DNA from: JABMMZ01 sp044377005
GTDB lineage: Bacteria; Bacteroidota; Bacteroidia; NS11-12g; UBA955
Assembly (NCBI GenBank): GCA_044377005.1
Contig: JBILJV010000007.1
Span: 1 to 58,558 of the forward strand
Direction of reading: 5' to 3'
DNA length: 58,558 nt
Shown here: positions 45,471 through 54,544 of the stretch, in pieces
Position numbering within the stretch: the first letter of the stretch is position 1
Layout of the letters: the number at the start of each line of letters is the position of its first letter
Made by a program: the position numbers and the translations under genes
The notes under the pieces: model-generated
What the model saw: only the letters and a program-made list of their open reading frames with translations
Database searches by the model: none
What the model was told of the DNA's origin: nothing

Positions 45471-48400
45471 ATGAAAAAAATGTACAAGAAAAAATTAATG
45501 CTTCTATCGCTATTAATTTTAGTGGTTATGGGAGCACAAGCCCAGATTAATCCACAGTTTATTGGAAGGTACTCTACAGGGATTTATGACAAAGCTGCTG
45601 CAGAGATAACGGCTTATGATGCTGTAAGCAAAAGAATGTTTGTATTAAATGGTCCTGACACTAGTATTAAAGTAGTAGACATCAGCAAACCCGCTAATCC
45701 TGTTCAAATTAATACCATTTCCATTAAATCATATGGAAGGGATTTGACATCAATTGCCTGCATGAATGGTGTTTTAGCGGTTGCAGTCATTAATAGTCTG
45801 GGTAAAACAGAGAATGGACATGTGGTATTTTTCAATGCTTCTAATTTAGCATACATTAACAAGGTAGATGTTGGTGCTAACCCAGATATGTTAACTTTTT
45901 CGCCTAATGGTAAAATGGTATTGGTGGCTAATGAAGGTGAGCCAAACGACGATTATACCATTGACCGTGAAGGTTCTATCAGTATTATTGACATCTCAAA
46001 AGGCATTTCAAATCTTACTCAAGGCGATGTAAAAACGGCTGGTTTTACAGATTTCAACGGAACAACTATTGATTGGAAAATTAAAATCACTGGAAAAATT
46101 CAAGCCGGGGGTTCATTTTTACGTAATTCAACCATTGCAGAAGATTTAGAGCCTGAGTATATTACAGTTTCTGAAGATTCTAAAACGGCATGGGCAACTT
46201 GTCAAGAAAACAATTGTATTGCAGTAGTTGACTTAACTACTGCTAAAGTGACCAAATTGATACCTTTGGGTTTTAAAGACCATAGTTTATCAGGAAATGG
46301 TATTGATGGAACTGACAATGGTGGTACTATAAATATTAGAAATTTTCCAGTGTTTGGAATGTTTATGCCCGATGCTATTGCAAGTTACAAAGTAGGTGAT
46401 ACTACATTTTTATTGACTGCCAATGAGGGCGATTCAAGAGCCGATTGGGGGTCAGCAAATAATGAAGAAATTAGATTCGGAAGTTCATCTTACATTGTAG
46501 ACACCGCTAAGTTTGGTGGTGCAGCTAATGTGGCGGCTTTAAAAGCAACAAGTGCTATGGGCAGATTAAACCTTACTAAGGCATTTGGTGATTTTAATAA
46601 AGATGGAAAATATGATTCTGCATTTTGTTATGGTGCACGTTCTTTTTCAGTTTGGAACTCAGTAACCGGCAAACTAGCGTGGGATAGTAAGGATCAATTT
46701 GAGCAAAAATTTGCTACCTTATTCCCTTCTAATTTTAATGCCAGTCATACAAGTAATACTATAGACAATAGAAGTGACGACAAAGGTCCTGAGCCTGAAG
46801 CGGTGACCATTGGAAAAATATTAGACTCCACTTATGCTTTTGTTGGTTTAGAAAGAATTGGTGGTATAATGATTTACAATATCACTAATCCAAAATCCCC
46901 ATATTTTGTAAACTATATCAATACCCGTAACTTTTCTGTAACTCCAAGCGCTAGTAATTTAGCAACAGTTGGTGATTTAGGTCCAGAAGGTTTGGTTTTC
47001 ATCCCTAAATCTCAAAGTCCAAATGGACAAGATTTGCTTTTGGTTTCTAACGAAGTTTCAGGTTCAGTTGCTATCATTCAATTGAATGGGAAAAGTGCAT
47101 TTCAAATGCAAATATTGCACTCTTCTGATATGGAAAGTGGTGTAGCAGCTGTAGTTGATGCACCTAATTATGCAGCTATTGTAGACAAACTCGAAGATCT
47201 TCACAATAATACATTGATTTTGTCTTCAGGCGATAATGTACTTCCTGGTCCGTTTTTGTCGGCTGGTGAAGACCCATCTATGCAAACAGCATTAAGATCA
47301 ACTGCTTCTTCATATTTTAAAGGAACTCAAGCACAAAGGCCAGCATTAGGTCGTCCAGACATTGCAATAATGAACATTATCGGTTTCAATGCTTCTGCAT
47401 TAGGCAATCACGAATTTGATTTAGGAACAGGCGATTTAAACGGACAAATAGGAGTTGACATTAGAAGTAACGGCGCTGATAAAAGATGGTTGGGTGCACA
47501 ATTCCCATACGTAAGTTCAAACCTTGATTTTAGTAACGATGCCAATCTTAATTATTTATTTACCAATCAAATTTTGAGAGATACTGCCTTTAGAACCCCA
47601 GTTAATATCACCGCTAATTCACAGAAAAAAGGAATAGCACCGTCCATTATTATTGAACGTAATGGCGAAAAAATTGGTGTTGTTGGTGTAACTACTCAAG
47701 CTTTAGCTAAAATATCTTCTCCAGGATTAACCACAGTTAAAGGACCTCAAGTTGACGACATGCCTGCACTTGCAGCTATTCTTCAACCAGTCATTGACTC
47801 TTTAATAGCAAAAGAAGGTGTAAATAAAATTATCTTACTTGCGCACTTACAACAAATTGCCAATGAGAAAGCTTTAGCACCATTGTTGAACCATGTTGAC
47901 ATTATTATTTCTGGTGGAAACCATGCCTATACTGCCGATGGTAACGATAGATTAATTGCAGGACATGTTGCTACTGAAAAATACCCGATTTTTGCCAAAA
48001 GTAAGTCAAACGACCCAATGGTAATCTTAAACACTACTAGTGAGTGGAAATATGTTGGTCGTTTTGTTTGTGACTTTGATGTCAATGGTAAGCTGTTAAT
48101 AGACAAACTTGATTCGAACGTAAATGGAGTTTATGCTTCGGATTCATTAACGGTAAAAGCACTTTGGGGAACAAACAATGCTTTTGCCACAGGAACAAAA
48201 GGCGCCAATGTTTTAACCTTATGTAAGGCTGTAGGAGTTGTTATTGCAGCTAAGGATGGCAATATTATTGGCAAATCAAATGTGTTTTTAGAAGGCAGAA
48301 GAAATGCCGTAAGAACCGAAGAAACTAATTTAGGTAATTTGTCTTCTGATGCTAACTTATGGTATGCTAAAAAATATGATCCAAAAGTAACTATCTCTCT

Positions 48401-49715
48401 TAAAAATGGTGGAGGTATTCGTTCTGCAATTGGTTATGTAAATTCAGTTGGAAGTAATGTTATCTTAGAAAAAACACAAGCTAATCTTTCGGCTGGCAAA
48501 TCTGCAGGTGATGTTTCTCAACTCGATGTTGAAAATTCATTAAGATTTAACAATAGTTTAGTGATTGTTAGTGTGTCTGCTTCAGGTGTTAAACGTTTAA
48601 TTGAACATGGTATATCAGCATCAAAACCAGGACTTACTCCAGGTCAGTTTCCTCAAGTAGGAGGTGTTTCCTTTAGTTATGATACAACCAAAGCAAGTGG
48701 TAACAAAATTTGGTCAATGGTGATTGTTGATTCTACTGGTAAATCAACCGATACGCTTGTTAAATATGGTAAACTAGTTGGAGATACCTCTAGAATCTAC
48801 AAAATGGTAACGTTGAACTTCCTTGCTAACCCGTCTTTTTCAGGTTCAAGTGTAGGAGGCGATAATTATCCTTTCCCTGCAGTAGTTAAAGCAAGAGTTG
48901 ACTTAGATACTGCTATTAAATCCGCAGGCACTTCATCATTCGCTTCTATAGGAAGAGAGCAAGATGCCTTTGCTGAATACATGTTGGCAAAACACAATAC
49001 GCCATCTAAAGCATATAAAGAAAGAGATACTACCGTTATGGGAGATACTAGAATTCAATTATTGAATGCACGTCTAGATGCTATTTTCCCAAAACTTTCA
49101 TCTTTTGCCTTGCTTACTCCTGCTAACAATTCACGTGTTGTAGTAAAAGATGCAGACCCAACCCCAATCACTATTAATTGGGAAAAATCAACTGGTGCTA
49201 CTCGTTATGTTTGGGTTTTAGATTTACCAAGTGGTAATTTCAATACTCCTCTTTTAACCTTACAATCGAATAACAATGGTAAGAACAATGATTTAACACT
49301 AACCTCAGGAGCTATTAGTAGTGCTTTGGCCGGTTTGGGTGTAACTTCTGGAGACTCTGTTAGCTTGAAATGGGCTGTAAAAGCCTACCAAGAAGGACAT
49401 GATTCATTAATCGCTGTGATGCCGTTTAATATTAAGTTTGTTCGTTTCAAAGCAACTACAAATGTTGAAACTTTGAATTTGGCTAAGACTATCAAAATTT
49501 ATCCAAATCCAGTGGTGGATTTCATGAATTTAACGAATACAACAGGCAAAGATTTAGACTTCCAAATTACAGATTTAAAAGGTCAGATAGTATTTGAAGG
49601 TAAAGTTTCTGAAATGGCTAAAATTGATTTAAATCATTTGACATCAGGTTTATACATATTCAATATTCGCAACGAACAAGATTCTCTTAGATATTTGTTT
49701 GTGAAGTCAAACTAA
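45471..49715 (+). CDS. T9SS-sorted choice-of-anchor I/5'-nucleotidase-like protein
   Basis: This protein of about 1414 residues has signal peptide ending VVMGAQAQ. Residues about 30-560 form a beta-propeller-like choice-of-anchor I region (LTFSPNGKMVLVANEGEPND, then LTANEGDSRADWG). Residues about 565-880 form a metallophosphatase domain (LHSSDMESG, SSGDNVLPGP, LGNHEFDLG and SGGNHAY, with the metal-binding Asp, Asn and His residues). A 5'-nucleotidase C-terminal domain follows (LKNGGGIRSAIG). After a fibronectin-like segment comes the type A sorting domain (IKIYPNPVVDFMNL to YLFVKSN). It should release phosphate from nucleotides at the cell surface. The ATG at 45471 or 45480 is the start. Confidence 0.88.
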   Translation: MKKMYKKKLMLLSLLILVVMGAQAQINPQFIGRYSTGIYDKAAAEITAYDAVSKRMFVLNGPDTSIKVVDISKPANPVQINTISIKSYGRDLTSIACMNGVLAVAVINSLGKTENGHVVFFNASNLAYINKVDVGANPDMLTFSPNGKMVLVANEGEPNDDYTIDREGSISIIDISKGISNLTQGDVKTAGFTDFNGTTIDWKIKITGKIQAGGSFLRNSTIAEDLEPEYITVSEDSKTAWATCQENNCIAVVDLTTAKVTKLIPLGFKDHSLSGNGIDGTDNGGTINIRNFPVFGMFMPDAIASYKVGDTTFLLTANEGDSRADWGSANNEEIRFGSSSYIVDTAKFGGAANVAALKATSAMGRLNLTKAFGDFNKDGKYDSAFCYGARSFSVWNSVTGKLAWDSKDQFEQKFATLFPSNFNASHTSNTIDNRSDDKGPEPEAVTIGKILDSTYAFVGLERIGGIMIYNITNPKSPYFVNYINTRNFSVTPSASNLATVGDLGPEGLVFIPKSQSPNGQDLLLVSNEVSGSVAIIQLNGKSAFQMQILHSSDMESGVAAVVDAPNYAAIVDKLEDLHNNTLILSSGDNVLPGPFLSAGEDPSMQTALRSTASSYFKGTQAQRPALGRPDIAIMNIIGFNASALGNHEFDLGTGDLNGQIGVDIRSNGADKRWLGAQFPYVSSNLDFSNDANLNYLFTNQILRDTAFRTPVNITANSQKKGIAPSIIIERNGEKIGVVGVTTQALAKISSPGLTTVKGPQVDDMPALAAILQPVIDSLIAKEGVNKIILLAHLQQIANEKALAPLLNHVDIIISGGNHAYTADGNDRLIAGHVATEKYPIFAKSKSNDPMVILNTTSEWKYVGRFVCDFDVNGKLLIDKLDSNVNGVYASDSLTVKALWGTNNAFATGTKGANVLTLCKAVGVVIAAKDGNIIGKSNVFLEGRRNAVRTEETNLGNLSSDANLWYAKKYDPKVTISLKNGGGIRSAIGYVNSVGSNVILEKTQANLSAGKSAGDVSQLDVENSLRFNNSLVIVSVSASGVKRLIEHGISASKPGLTPGQFPQVGGVSFSYDTTKASGNKIWSMVIVDSTGKSTDTLVKYGKLVGDTSRIYKMVTLNFLANPSFSGSSVGGDNYPFPAVVKARVDLDTAIKSAGTSSFASIGREQDAFAEYMLAKHNTPSKAYKERDTTVMGDTRIQLLNARLDAIFPKLSSFALLTPANNSRVVVKDADPTPITINWEKSTGATRYVWVLDLPSGNFNTPLLTLQSNNNGKNNDLTLTSGAISSALAGLGVTSGDSVSLKWAVKAYQEGHDSLIAVMPFNIKFVRFKATTNVETLNLAKTIKIYPNPVVDFMNLTNTTGKDLDFQITDLKGQIVFEGKVSEMAKIDLNHLTSGLYIFNIRNEQDSLRYLFVKSN

Positions 49716-49737
49716 TTTTAACTAAATAATAATTTTA

Positions 49738-49768
49738 AAGGTTGGCTACAAAGCCAACCTTTTTTTTA
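49738..49768 (+). terminator. Intrinsic terminator after the nucleotidase-like gene
   Basis: AAAGGTTGGCT and AGCCAACCTTT form a stem with loop ACAA, followed by a run of T. Confidence 0.87.
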
Positions 49769-49839
49769 TTTCTAATTTTTACGATTAAATAATCCCTTTT
49801 CTAAAAATGACAAAAAATAAACTGAATACTTTGATATTT

Positions 49840-49880
49840 AAAAGATGACTAAGTATGATTCTCTTACTTAGTCATCTTTT
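49840..49880 (-). terminator. Terminator-like hairpin at the 3' end of the DUF2490 gene
   Basis: AAAAGATGACTAAGTA (49840-49855) pairs perfectly with TACTTAGTCATCTTTT (49865-49880). The stop codon of the minus-strand gene lies within the stem. The T-run after the hairpin on the minus strand is only four bases. Confidence 0.6.
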
Positions 49881-50565
49881 TATTTAAGAACTCGTAGTAA
49901 AATCCAATTACCATAAAATCGCGACCTGTTTCATCATTGATGCGGTAGTCAAATTGGTGTAAATAGCCTGCTTGAATACTGGCATTTTCGCTTAGTTTGT
50001 AATTGAGCGTTAACTGTATTCTGTTGCGTTCAAAGTAAGGTTCACGGTCCGTAAAAAATAGTTCGTTGTTCAGGTTCAATTGAAAGGCTTTGTCGCCGTT
50101 TCTGTTTTTACCAAATGGGTAAGCAATGCCTAATCGGTATCTAAAGCGATTTCTGTATCCATTGCTAGTCCACCTCATTTCAGCACGGTAGCGCTGTTCT
50201 ATTTTGAAATGGGTGAATTTTTGGGTCAACAAAATCTGTGGCCACAAGCGGAATTCGTCGTTGTTTTTGGGCAACACAAAATTTCCTCCCTCTTTGTAAG
50301 TTTGATAACTGCCTGCTGCCAATGACAAAACAACTGACTTGTGTGCCTGATAATTGATACCACCTTTGTATTCATGGTAATGAAATTGATTATACATTTT
50401 TAATGAACGCAACTGACCCTCAGCGAAAAAACTCAACTGTTTACTGTGTTTATACTTTATGTTCAATACATTCCATGTGCCAAGGTCCATGCCTTGTGAA
50501 TGTGCAAAAAAGGGAATCAATAAAGGTATGAATAAACCGACTATTCTTTGTTGTATTTGCCCCAT
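49864..50565 (-). CDS. DUF2490 outer membrane beta-barrel-like protein
   Basis: This 233-residue protein has a signal peptide (LFIPLLIPFFAHSQG) and alternating beta-strands (LSFFAEGQLRSLKMYNQFHY, then KIEQRYRAEMRW and FRYRLGIAYPF) that fit a DUF2490 outer membrane barrel. The strand pattern ends with an aromatic C-terminal region (VIGFYYEFLNKK). Function is unknown. It follows the MscS-type gene by 4 bases. Confidence 0.82.
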   Translation of the reverse strand: MGQIQQRIVGLFIPLLIPFFAHSQGMDLGTWNVLNIKYKHSKQLSFFAEGQLRSLKMYNQFHYHEYKGGINYQAHKSVVLSLAAGSYQTYKEGGNFVLPKNNDEFRLWPQILLTQKFTHFKIEQRYRAEMRWTSNGYRNRFRYRLGIAYPFGKNRNGDKAFQLNLNNELFFTDREPYFERNRIQLTLNYKLSENASIQAGYLHQFDYRINDETGRDFMVIGFYYEFLNKKMTK

Positions 50566-50569
50566 TTGA

Positions 50570-51076
50570 TTAATACAGTTCGTTATTGTCTTTAATTAAA
50601 AAAGAGCTCTTAAGTAATAACGAGTTTGGAATAGTTAAAGTGCCTTTGTCATGGGTTTTAATGAAAATAAAAAAATAGGAAATATCAGTTAACTCACCTT
50701 CTATTTCTTGCCCTTCACTCGTTATTTTAATGGTATCGCCAATTTTTATAGGATGCTGAAAGAATAAAATTAAACAAGCAGTAAGGTTAGAAAGTATAGA
50801 CATTTCAGCAAACAATGCTACCCCCAAAACGGTCAGAATTGAACTCACAAAAACCAAGATTTGACTCTGTTTAACACTCCAAATAGCGATGATAATAATG
50901 CAGAAAATGACAAATAAAAAAAGATTGATGATTTTTAAAATATCCTTTCGTTCTACATTTTTAAAATAAGAGTTTAAAACAGTCATTCTTACAAAATATT
51001 TAATCAATAACTTGATTGTTACAAATGTAAACAACACAATGACGGTTTCCAAAATTTGAATTTCATACGATTCCAT
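50570..51076 (-). CDS. Small MscS-type mechanosensitive channel
   Basis: This 168-residue membrane protein has about three hydrophobic segments. The last one (LVFVSSILTVLGVALFAEMSI) matches the pore helix of MscS. A beta domain follows (HPIKIGDTIKIT, then GELTDISYFFIFIKTHDKGT and IPNSLLLKSSF). It lacks the large C-terminal cage, so it is a minimal form. It may protect against osmotic down-shock. It is probably cotranscribed with the DUF2490 gene downstream. Confidence 0.83.
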   Translation of the reverse strand: MESYEIQILETVIVLFTFVTIKLLIKYFVRMTVLNSYFKNVERKDILKIINLFLFVIFCIIIIAIWSVKQSQILVFVSSILTVLGVALFAEMSILSNLTACLILFFQHPIKIGDTIKITSEGQEIEGELTDISYFFIFIKTHDKGTLTIPNSLLLKSSFLIKDNNELY

Positions 51077-51205
51077 TTTTATTTAATAATTATTAATAAA
51101 CTTCACTTTGGGGTTTTAATTAAAGGCACCCGCTTGCTCACTACAAGCAAACGAGATGCACATTAAAATCAAGAAGATATATTTAACGCCTTTGATTGCG
51201 CTAAA

Positions 51206-51448
51206 CTATTGAGCAACAACATGAGCTTCTAGTTGAACTGAGTTGCCATGATTGTCTAAATAATATTTAAGTTCAAACAACTCTTTTTGTAAATTTTTTA
51301 TTTTCGTTTCACGGTATTTAACATCCTCTTCACTGCTGTTATTGTTGATTTTATTTTCGTGATACTTAATTTTTACATGTATCATTTGTGTAATAAGTTC
51401 TATAGCTTCTTTTTTGTTAAACTGACCTTGAATTAATTGTATGTTCAT
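51206..51448 (-). CDS. Small conserved protein downstream of icd
   Basis: This 80-residue protein is soluble, charged and probably coiled-coil (HVKIKYHENKINNNSSEED, then KYRETKIKNLQKELFELKYY). I recall similar small proteins in Bacteroidota (start IQLIQGxF, core HVKIKYHENKI), with no known role. It follows icd by 11 bases, so it is likely cotranscribed. Confidence 0.7.
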   Translation of the reverse strand: MNIQLIQGQFNKKEAIELITQMIHVKIKYHENKINNNSSEEDVKYRETKIKNLQKELFELKYYLDNHGNSVQLEAHVVAQ

Positions 51449-51459
51449 GCTCTATGTAT

Positions 51460-52896
51460 TTATTGACCTTGACCTAGAGAATATCCTACTTTACCATCAA
51501 AAGAGTAAAGATTTTCAGTTTTAATGGTGTCTATATTTTCTAGTAAAGCATTATTTAGTAACACTATAATTTTAGATTTATCTATGGAATTACCTTTTGT
51601 AGGTTTAAATCTACATCTCCAGTGGTCTGTACAAAAAGTTTCTTTGAATCCATCTGGCCAAACCTTGATACCACGGTTTGTAATCATGCTTAATTGAATA
51701 TCGTTAGTTTCTATTTTTTTAACTAGCCCAGCCAGTTCATTAGGATCAGTGCCAGTCCAATGAATAAAGATGTCTACACCCTCAAGGATTTTTGTTTTGG
51801 TTGTTTTGCGGTTATATTTAGGTAGATTTAATGCCGCATTATTGGCATAATTAACCGGTTTTAATAAAGTTGGTTTTTGACCAATGTTAGCAATAACAGC
51901 TTGTGCAAATTCTTTGGTACCAACCTTTTGCTTACTTGTACCTTCTTTGTAAATATCGTAAGTATGAATGCCATCTTCTAAGGTTTTGAGCCAAGCATTT
52001 TGAACTTTTTCAGCCACATCCGATTGACCAATGTGGTTCAACATCATGATAGCCCCTTGAAGTAAGCCCGAAGGGTTAGCTAAATTTTGTCCTGCACGAC
52101 GAGGTGCTGAACCGTGAATGGCTTCAAACATGGAACATTCTTCACCAATATTGGCTGAGCCTGCCAAACCAACAGACCCAGTTATTTGTGCTGCCACATC
52201 GCTCAACACATCCCCATACAAATTCGGCATAACAATGACATCAAAAGCCTCAGGAGTATCAGCCATTTTTGCCGCTCCAATGTCTATAATCCAGTGTTCG
52301 TTTTCTATTTCAGGATATTCTTTGGCAATTTCATCAAACACTTGGTGGAATAGTCCGTCGGTTTGTTTCATAATATTGTCTTTGGTAAAACAAGTTACTT
52401 TTTTGCGGTTTTGTTGTTTGGCGTATTCAAACGCATAACGTACTATTTTTTCGCAACCGGGCCTGCTTATCAATTTAAGACATTGAACCACTTCATCTGT
52501 TTGTTGATGTTCAATACCTGCATATAAATCTTCTTCATTTTCTCTGATAATAACAAGGTCCATCACAGGGTGTTTGGTGCTTACAAAAGGATGTAAACTC
52601 ATGCATGGTCTTACATTGGAATACAAGCCCAAAAATTTACGAGTAGTCACATTCAAACTTTTGTAACCACCACCCTGAGGGGTTGTAATTGGTGCTTTCA
52701 AAAATATTTTATTGTTTCTTATGGTGTCCCAAGCTTCAGCAGCTATACCCGAAGTATTGCCTGCTAAATATACTTTTTCGCCTACTTCTATTTCATCTAT
52801 TTCCAATTGCGCACCTGCGGCTTTAATTATTTCCAAGGTGGCATCCATTATTTCAGGACCTATTCCATCGCCTTTTGCAATTGTAATTTTTGTCAT
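51460..52896 (-). CDS. icd: NADP-dependent isocitrate dehydrogenase (Thermus-type)
   Basis: This 478-residue enzyme turns isocitrate into 2-oxoglutarate in the TCA cycle. Family motifs are GDGIGPEIMDATLEI near the start, VRPCMSLHPF, IRENEEDLYAGIEHQ, and the metal and substrate block MPNLYGDVLSDVAAQITGSV followed by MFEAIHGSAPRRAG. The extra C-terminal region of about 140 residues (GVDIFIHWTGTDPNELAG to HWRCRF) is found in the longer Thermus-type enzymes. The Lys and Tyr/Arg positions that set NADP use cannot be checked by eye. The gene is divergent from a LysR regulator, which may control it. Confidence 0.92.
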   Translation of the reverse strand: MTKITIAKGDGIGPEIMDATLEIIKAAGAQLEIDEIEVGEKVYLAGNTSGIAAEAWDTIRNNKIFLKAPITTPQGGGYKSLNVTTRKFLGLYSNVRPCMSLHPFVSTKHPVMDLVIIRENEEDLYAGIEHQQTDEVVQCLKLISRPGCEKIVRYAFEYAKQQNRKKVTCFTKDNIMKQTDGLFHQVFDEIAKEYPEIENEHWIIDIGAAKMADTPEAFDVIVMPNLYGDVLSDVAAQITGSVGLAGSANIGEECSMFEAIHGSAPRRAGQNLANPSGLLQGAIMMLNHIGQSDVAEKVQNAWLKTLEDGIHTYDIYKEGTSKQKVGTKEFAQAVIANIGQKPTLLKPVNYANNAALNLPKYNRKTTKTKILEGVDIFIHWTGTDPNELAGLVKKIETNDIQLSMITNRGIKVWPDGFKETFCTDHWRCRFKPTKGNSIDKSKIIVLLNNALLENIDTIKTENLYSFDGKVGYSLGQGQ

Positions 52897-52924
52897 TTTG
52901 TAGTTGAATGTGATTTTATTGCTG

Positions 52925-52932
52925 CAAACCTA
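52925..52932 (-). promoter_or_regulatory. -7 promoter box of icd
   Basis: The minus strand reads TAGGTTTG, a TAnnTTTG match, 28 bases before the icd ATG. Confidence 0.55.
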
Positions 52933-52958
52933 AAGGCATTAATTAATAAGTTTTTATT

Positions 52959-52966
52959 TATATTTG
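52959..52966 (+). promoter_or_regulatory. -7 promoter box of the LysR gene
   Basis: TATATTTG is a full match, 24 bases before the ATG and divergent from the icd box. The two promoters are close enough to be bound by one regulator. Confidence 0.55.
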
Positions 52967-52990
52967 TAATAGTATCCATAAAATATATTT

Positions 52991-53914
52991 ATGAATTATA
53001 CCCTCCATCAACTCCGTATTTTTTTAAAAATAGTACAGACTCAAAGTGTGACAAAGGCCGCAGATGAGCTCCATTTAACACAGCCAGCGGTTTCTATACA
53101 ACTTAAGAATTTTCAAGACCAGTTTGAAATTCCCTTAACAGAAATCTTAGGGAGAAAAATTTACATTACTGACTTTGGGAAAGAGATAGCAGTATCGGCA
53201 GAAAATATCCTCAATCAGGTGTATGCTATCAATTACAAAACTTTGGCTTATCAAGGGCAACTGACAGGGCGATTGAAAATTTCTGTAGTGTCCACAGGTA
53301 AATACGTAATGCCTTATTTTTTAAATGATTTTATGAAACAACATTCAGGGATTGAACTGTTAATGGATGTAACCAATAAGAATAAGGTGGTTGAAAGTTT
53401 GGATAGCAATGAGGTTGATTTTGCTTTGGTTTCTATAGTACCGAGTTCGTTGGAGATAGAACAAATGGAATTGATGCAAAACAAGTTGTATCTGGTAGGG
53501 AATACAGAACGAAAGTTCAAGAAAGTACAAGCGGTGAATGAATTATTTGAGGGTTTGCCATTAATTTTTCGTGAAAAGGGTTCAGGAACAAGGCAAACGA
53601 TGGAAAATTTCATTAATAAGAATAACATTTCGGTTTTGAAAAAAATGGAATTAACCTCAAATGAGGCTGTAAAACAGGCTTTGTTAGCCGGTTTAGGCTA
53701 TTCTATAATGCCATTAATTGGAATTAAGAATGAGTTACACAACAATGAATTGCAGATTATACCGATAAAAGGTTTGCCGATAACTACCACGTGGCGACTG
53801 ATATGGTTAAAGGCCAAAAAACATTCACCCGTTTCATTGGCATTTTTAGATTATTTGGAAAAAGAAAAAGCTCAAATAGTGCAAAATAAGTTTGAGTGGT
53901 ACGAACAGTATTAA
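52991..53914 (+). CDS. LysR family transcriptional regulator
   Basis: This 307-residue regulator has the LysR winged helix-turn-helix (LHQLRIFLKIVQTQSVTKAA, then LTQPAVSIQLKNFQ, residues 5-42) and the effector-binding half (about 90-300), with the FREKGSGTR segment typical of CbbR/CysB-like members. It is divergent from icd with 94 bases between the start codons, the usual LysR layout in which the neighbour is the target. The effector is not known. Confidence 0.92.
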   Translation: MNYTLHQLRIFLKIVQTQSVTKAADELHLTQPAVSIQLKNFQDQFEIPLTEILGRKIYITDFGKEIAVSAENILNQVYAINYKTLAYQGQLTGRLKISVVSTGKYVMPYFLNDFMKQHSGIELLMDVTNKNKVVESLDSNEVDFALVSIVPSSLEIEQMELMQNKLYLVGNTERKFKKVQAVNELFEGLPLIFREKGSGTRQTMENFINKNNISVLKKMELTSNEAVKQALLAGLGYSIMPLIGIKNELHNNELQIIPIKGLPITTTWRLIWLKAKKHSPVSLAFLDYLEKEKAQIVQNKFEWYEQY

Positions 53915-53937
53915 TAATTGGAATAACGGTGTTAAAA

Positions 53938-53971
53938 AACCAAATAACCCTCGAAAGAGGGTTATTTGGTT
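53938..53971. terminator. Terminator hairpin between LysR gene and ssb2
   Basis: A perfect 15-bp stem (AACCAAATAACCCTC with its complement) is capped by a GAAA tetraloop. It lies between two convergent genes and can serve both, although the T-runs are short. Confidence 0.75.
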
Positions 53972-53998
53972 ACCATATAAAATTATTTGCACCACATT

Positions 53999-54340
53999 TT
54001 AATCTTTTTTATCGCCAATAAGCAATAATTCACTCACCACAATATCCGTTGTGTATTTTTTATTTCCTTCTTTATCAGTGTAATGATTATTAACAAGTTT
54101 ACCTTCAATAGCGACTTCGCTACCTTTTTTCAGATACTTTTGGGCTATTTCAGCTTTTTTGTCCCACACGATAATATTGTGCCATTGGGTGTCTTCTACT
54201 TTTTCACCTTCGTCATTTTTGTAAGACTCCGATGTGGCAATACTAAAGCGGGTGTATTGACTGCCGCTTTCAAGTGTTTTGGTTTCAGGTTGTGCACCTA
54301 CACGACCGATTAAAATGACACGATTTCTTAGACTACTCAT
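53999..54340 (-). CDS. ssb: Single-stranded DNA-binding protein, short form 2
   Basis: This 113-residue OB-fold protein aligns without gaps with the SSB at 10763-11104 (shared RNRV, LIGR, GAQPETKTL, ATSESYKND and DTQWHNI). It also lacks an acidic C-terminal tip and ends LLLIGDKKD. Its promoter region shares a 72-bp repeat with the metallopeptidase gene at 58121, and a CATCTTTG box lies at 54365-54372. The upstream region may therefore be shared or recently copied. Its job could be repair or recombination. Confidence 0.92.
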   Translation of the reverse strand: MSSLRNRVILIGRVGAQPETKTLESGSQYTRFSIATSESYKNDEGEKVEDTQWHNIIVWDKKAEIAQKYLKKGSEVAIEGKLVNNHYTDKEGNKKYTTDIVVSELLLIGDKKD

Positions 54341-54390
54341 AACTGTTTTTAATTAATGTTTTTACAAAGATGAATGAGAAGAATGAAACG

Positions 54391-54462
54391 ACCTAATGCT
54401 ACACATTTGTAACAGACTATAAGCAATTACAAACGGCTACGCTCAGTAAATACATGAAAATA
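54391..54462. repeat. 72-bp direct repeat, copy 1 (upstream of ssb2)
   Basis: This copy matches 58189-58260 at 67 of 72 positions without gaps. It starts at the expected -33 position of the ssb2 promoter and runs upstream. A 7-bp inverted repeat (TTTGTAA, 54406-54412, and TTACAAA, 54427-54433) lies inside this copy. Confidence 0.85.
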
Positions 54463-54477
54463 TTTTAATTATTGATA

Positions 54478-54538
54478 ATTTTTAAAATCCATAATCTCCA
54501 AATAAAACGCCCATTGGCAATTGTTCTTTAAAGTTATT
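54478..54538. repeat. 61-bp direct repeat, copy 1 (tail 3)
   Basis: This is identical to 55179-55239 except for 2 bases, with an offset of 701 bp. On the minus strand it encodes the shared peptide end NNFKEQLPMGVLFGDYGF. Confidence 0.88.
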
Positions 54539-54544
54539 TGACAT
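54482..54544 (-). pseudogene. Tail fragment 3 (20-codon ORF)
   Basis: This 20-codon ORF reads MSNNFKEQLPMGVLFGDYGF. Its last 18 residues are identical to the end of tail fragment 2. The start overlaps the stop of lipoprotein C, as tail 2 overlaps lipoprotein B. It is most likely the remaining 3' end of a lost gene or cassette. No lipoprotein gene follows it; the 72-bp repeat and ssb2 come next. Confidence 0.6.

Noticed and set aside
51116..51180. Possible tiny lipoprotein on the minus strand (FLILMCISFACSEQAGAFN)
   Set aside because: It has a lipobox-like end, but no good start codon precedes the hydrophobic part and the whole would be under 30 residues. It may be a remnant.
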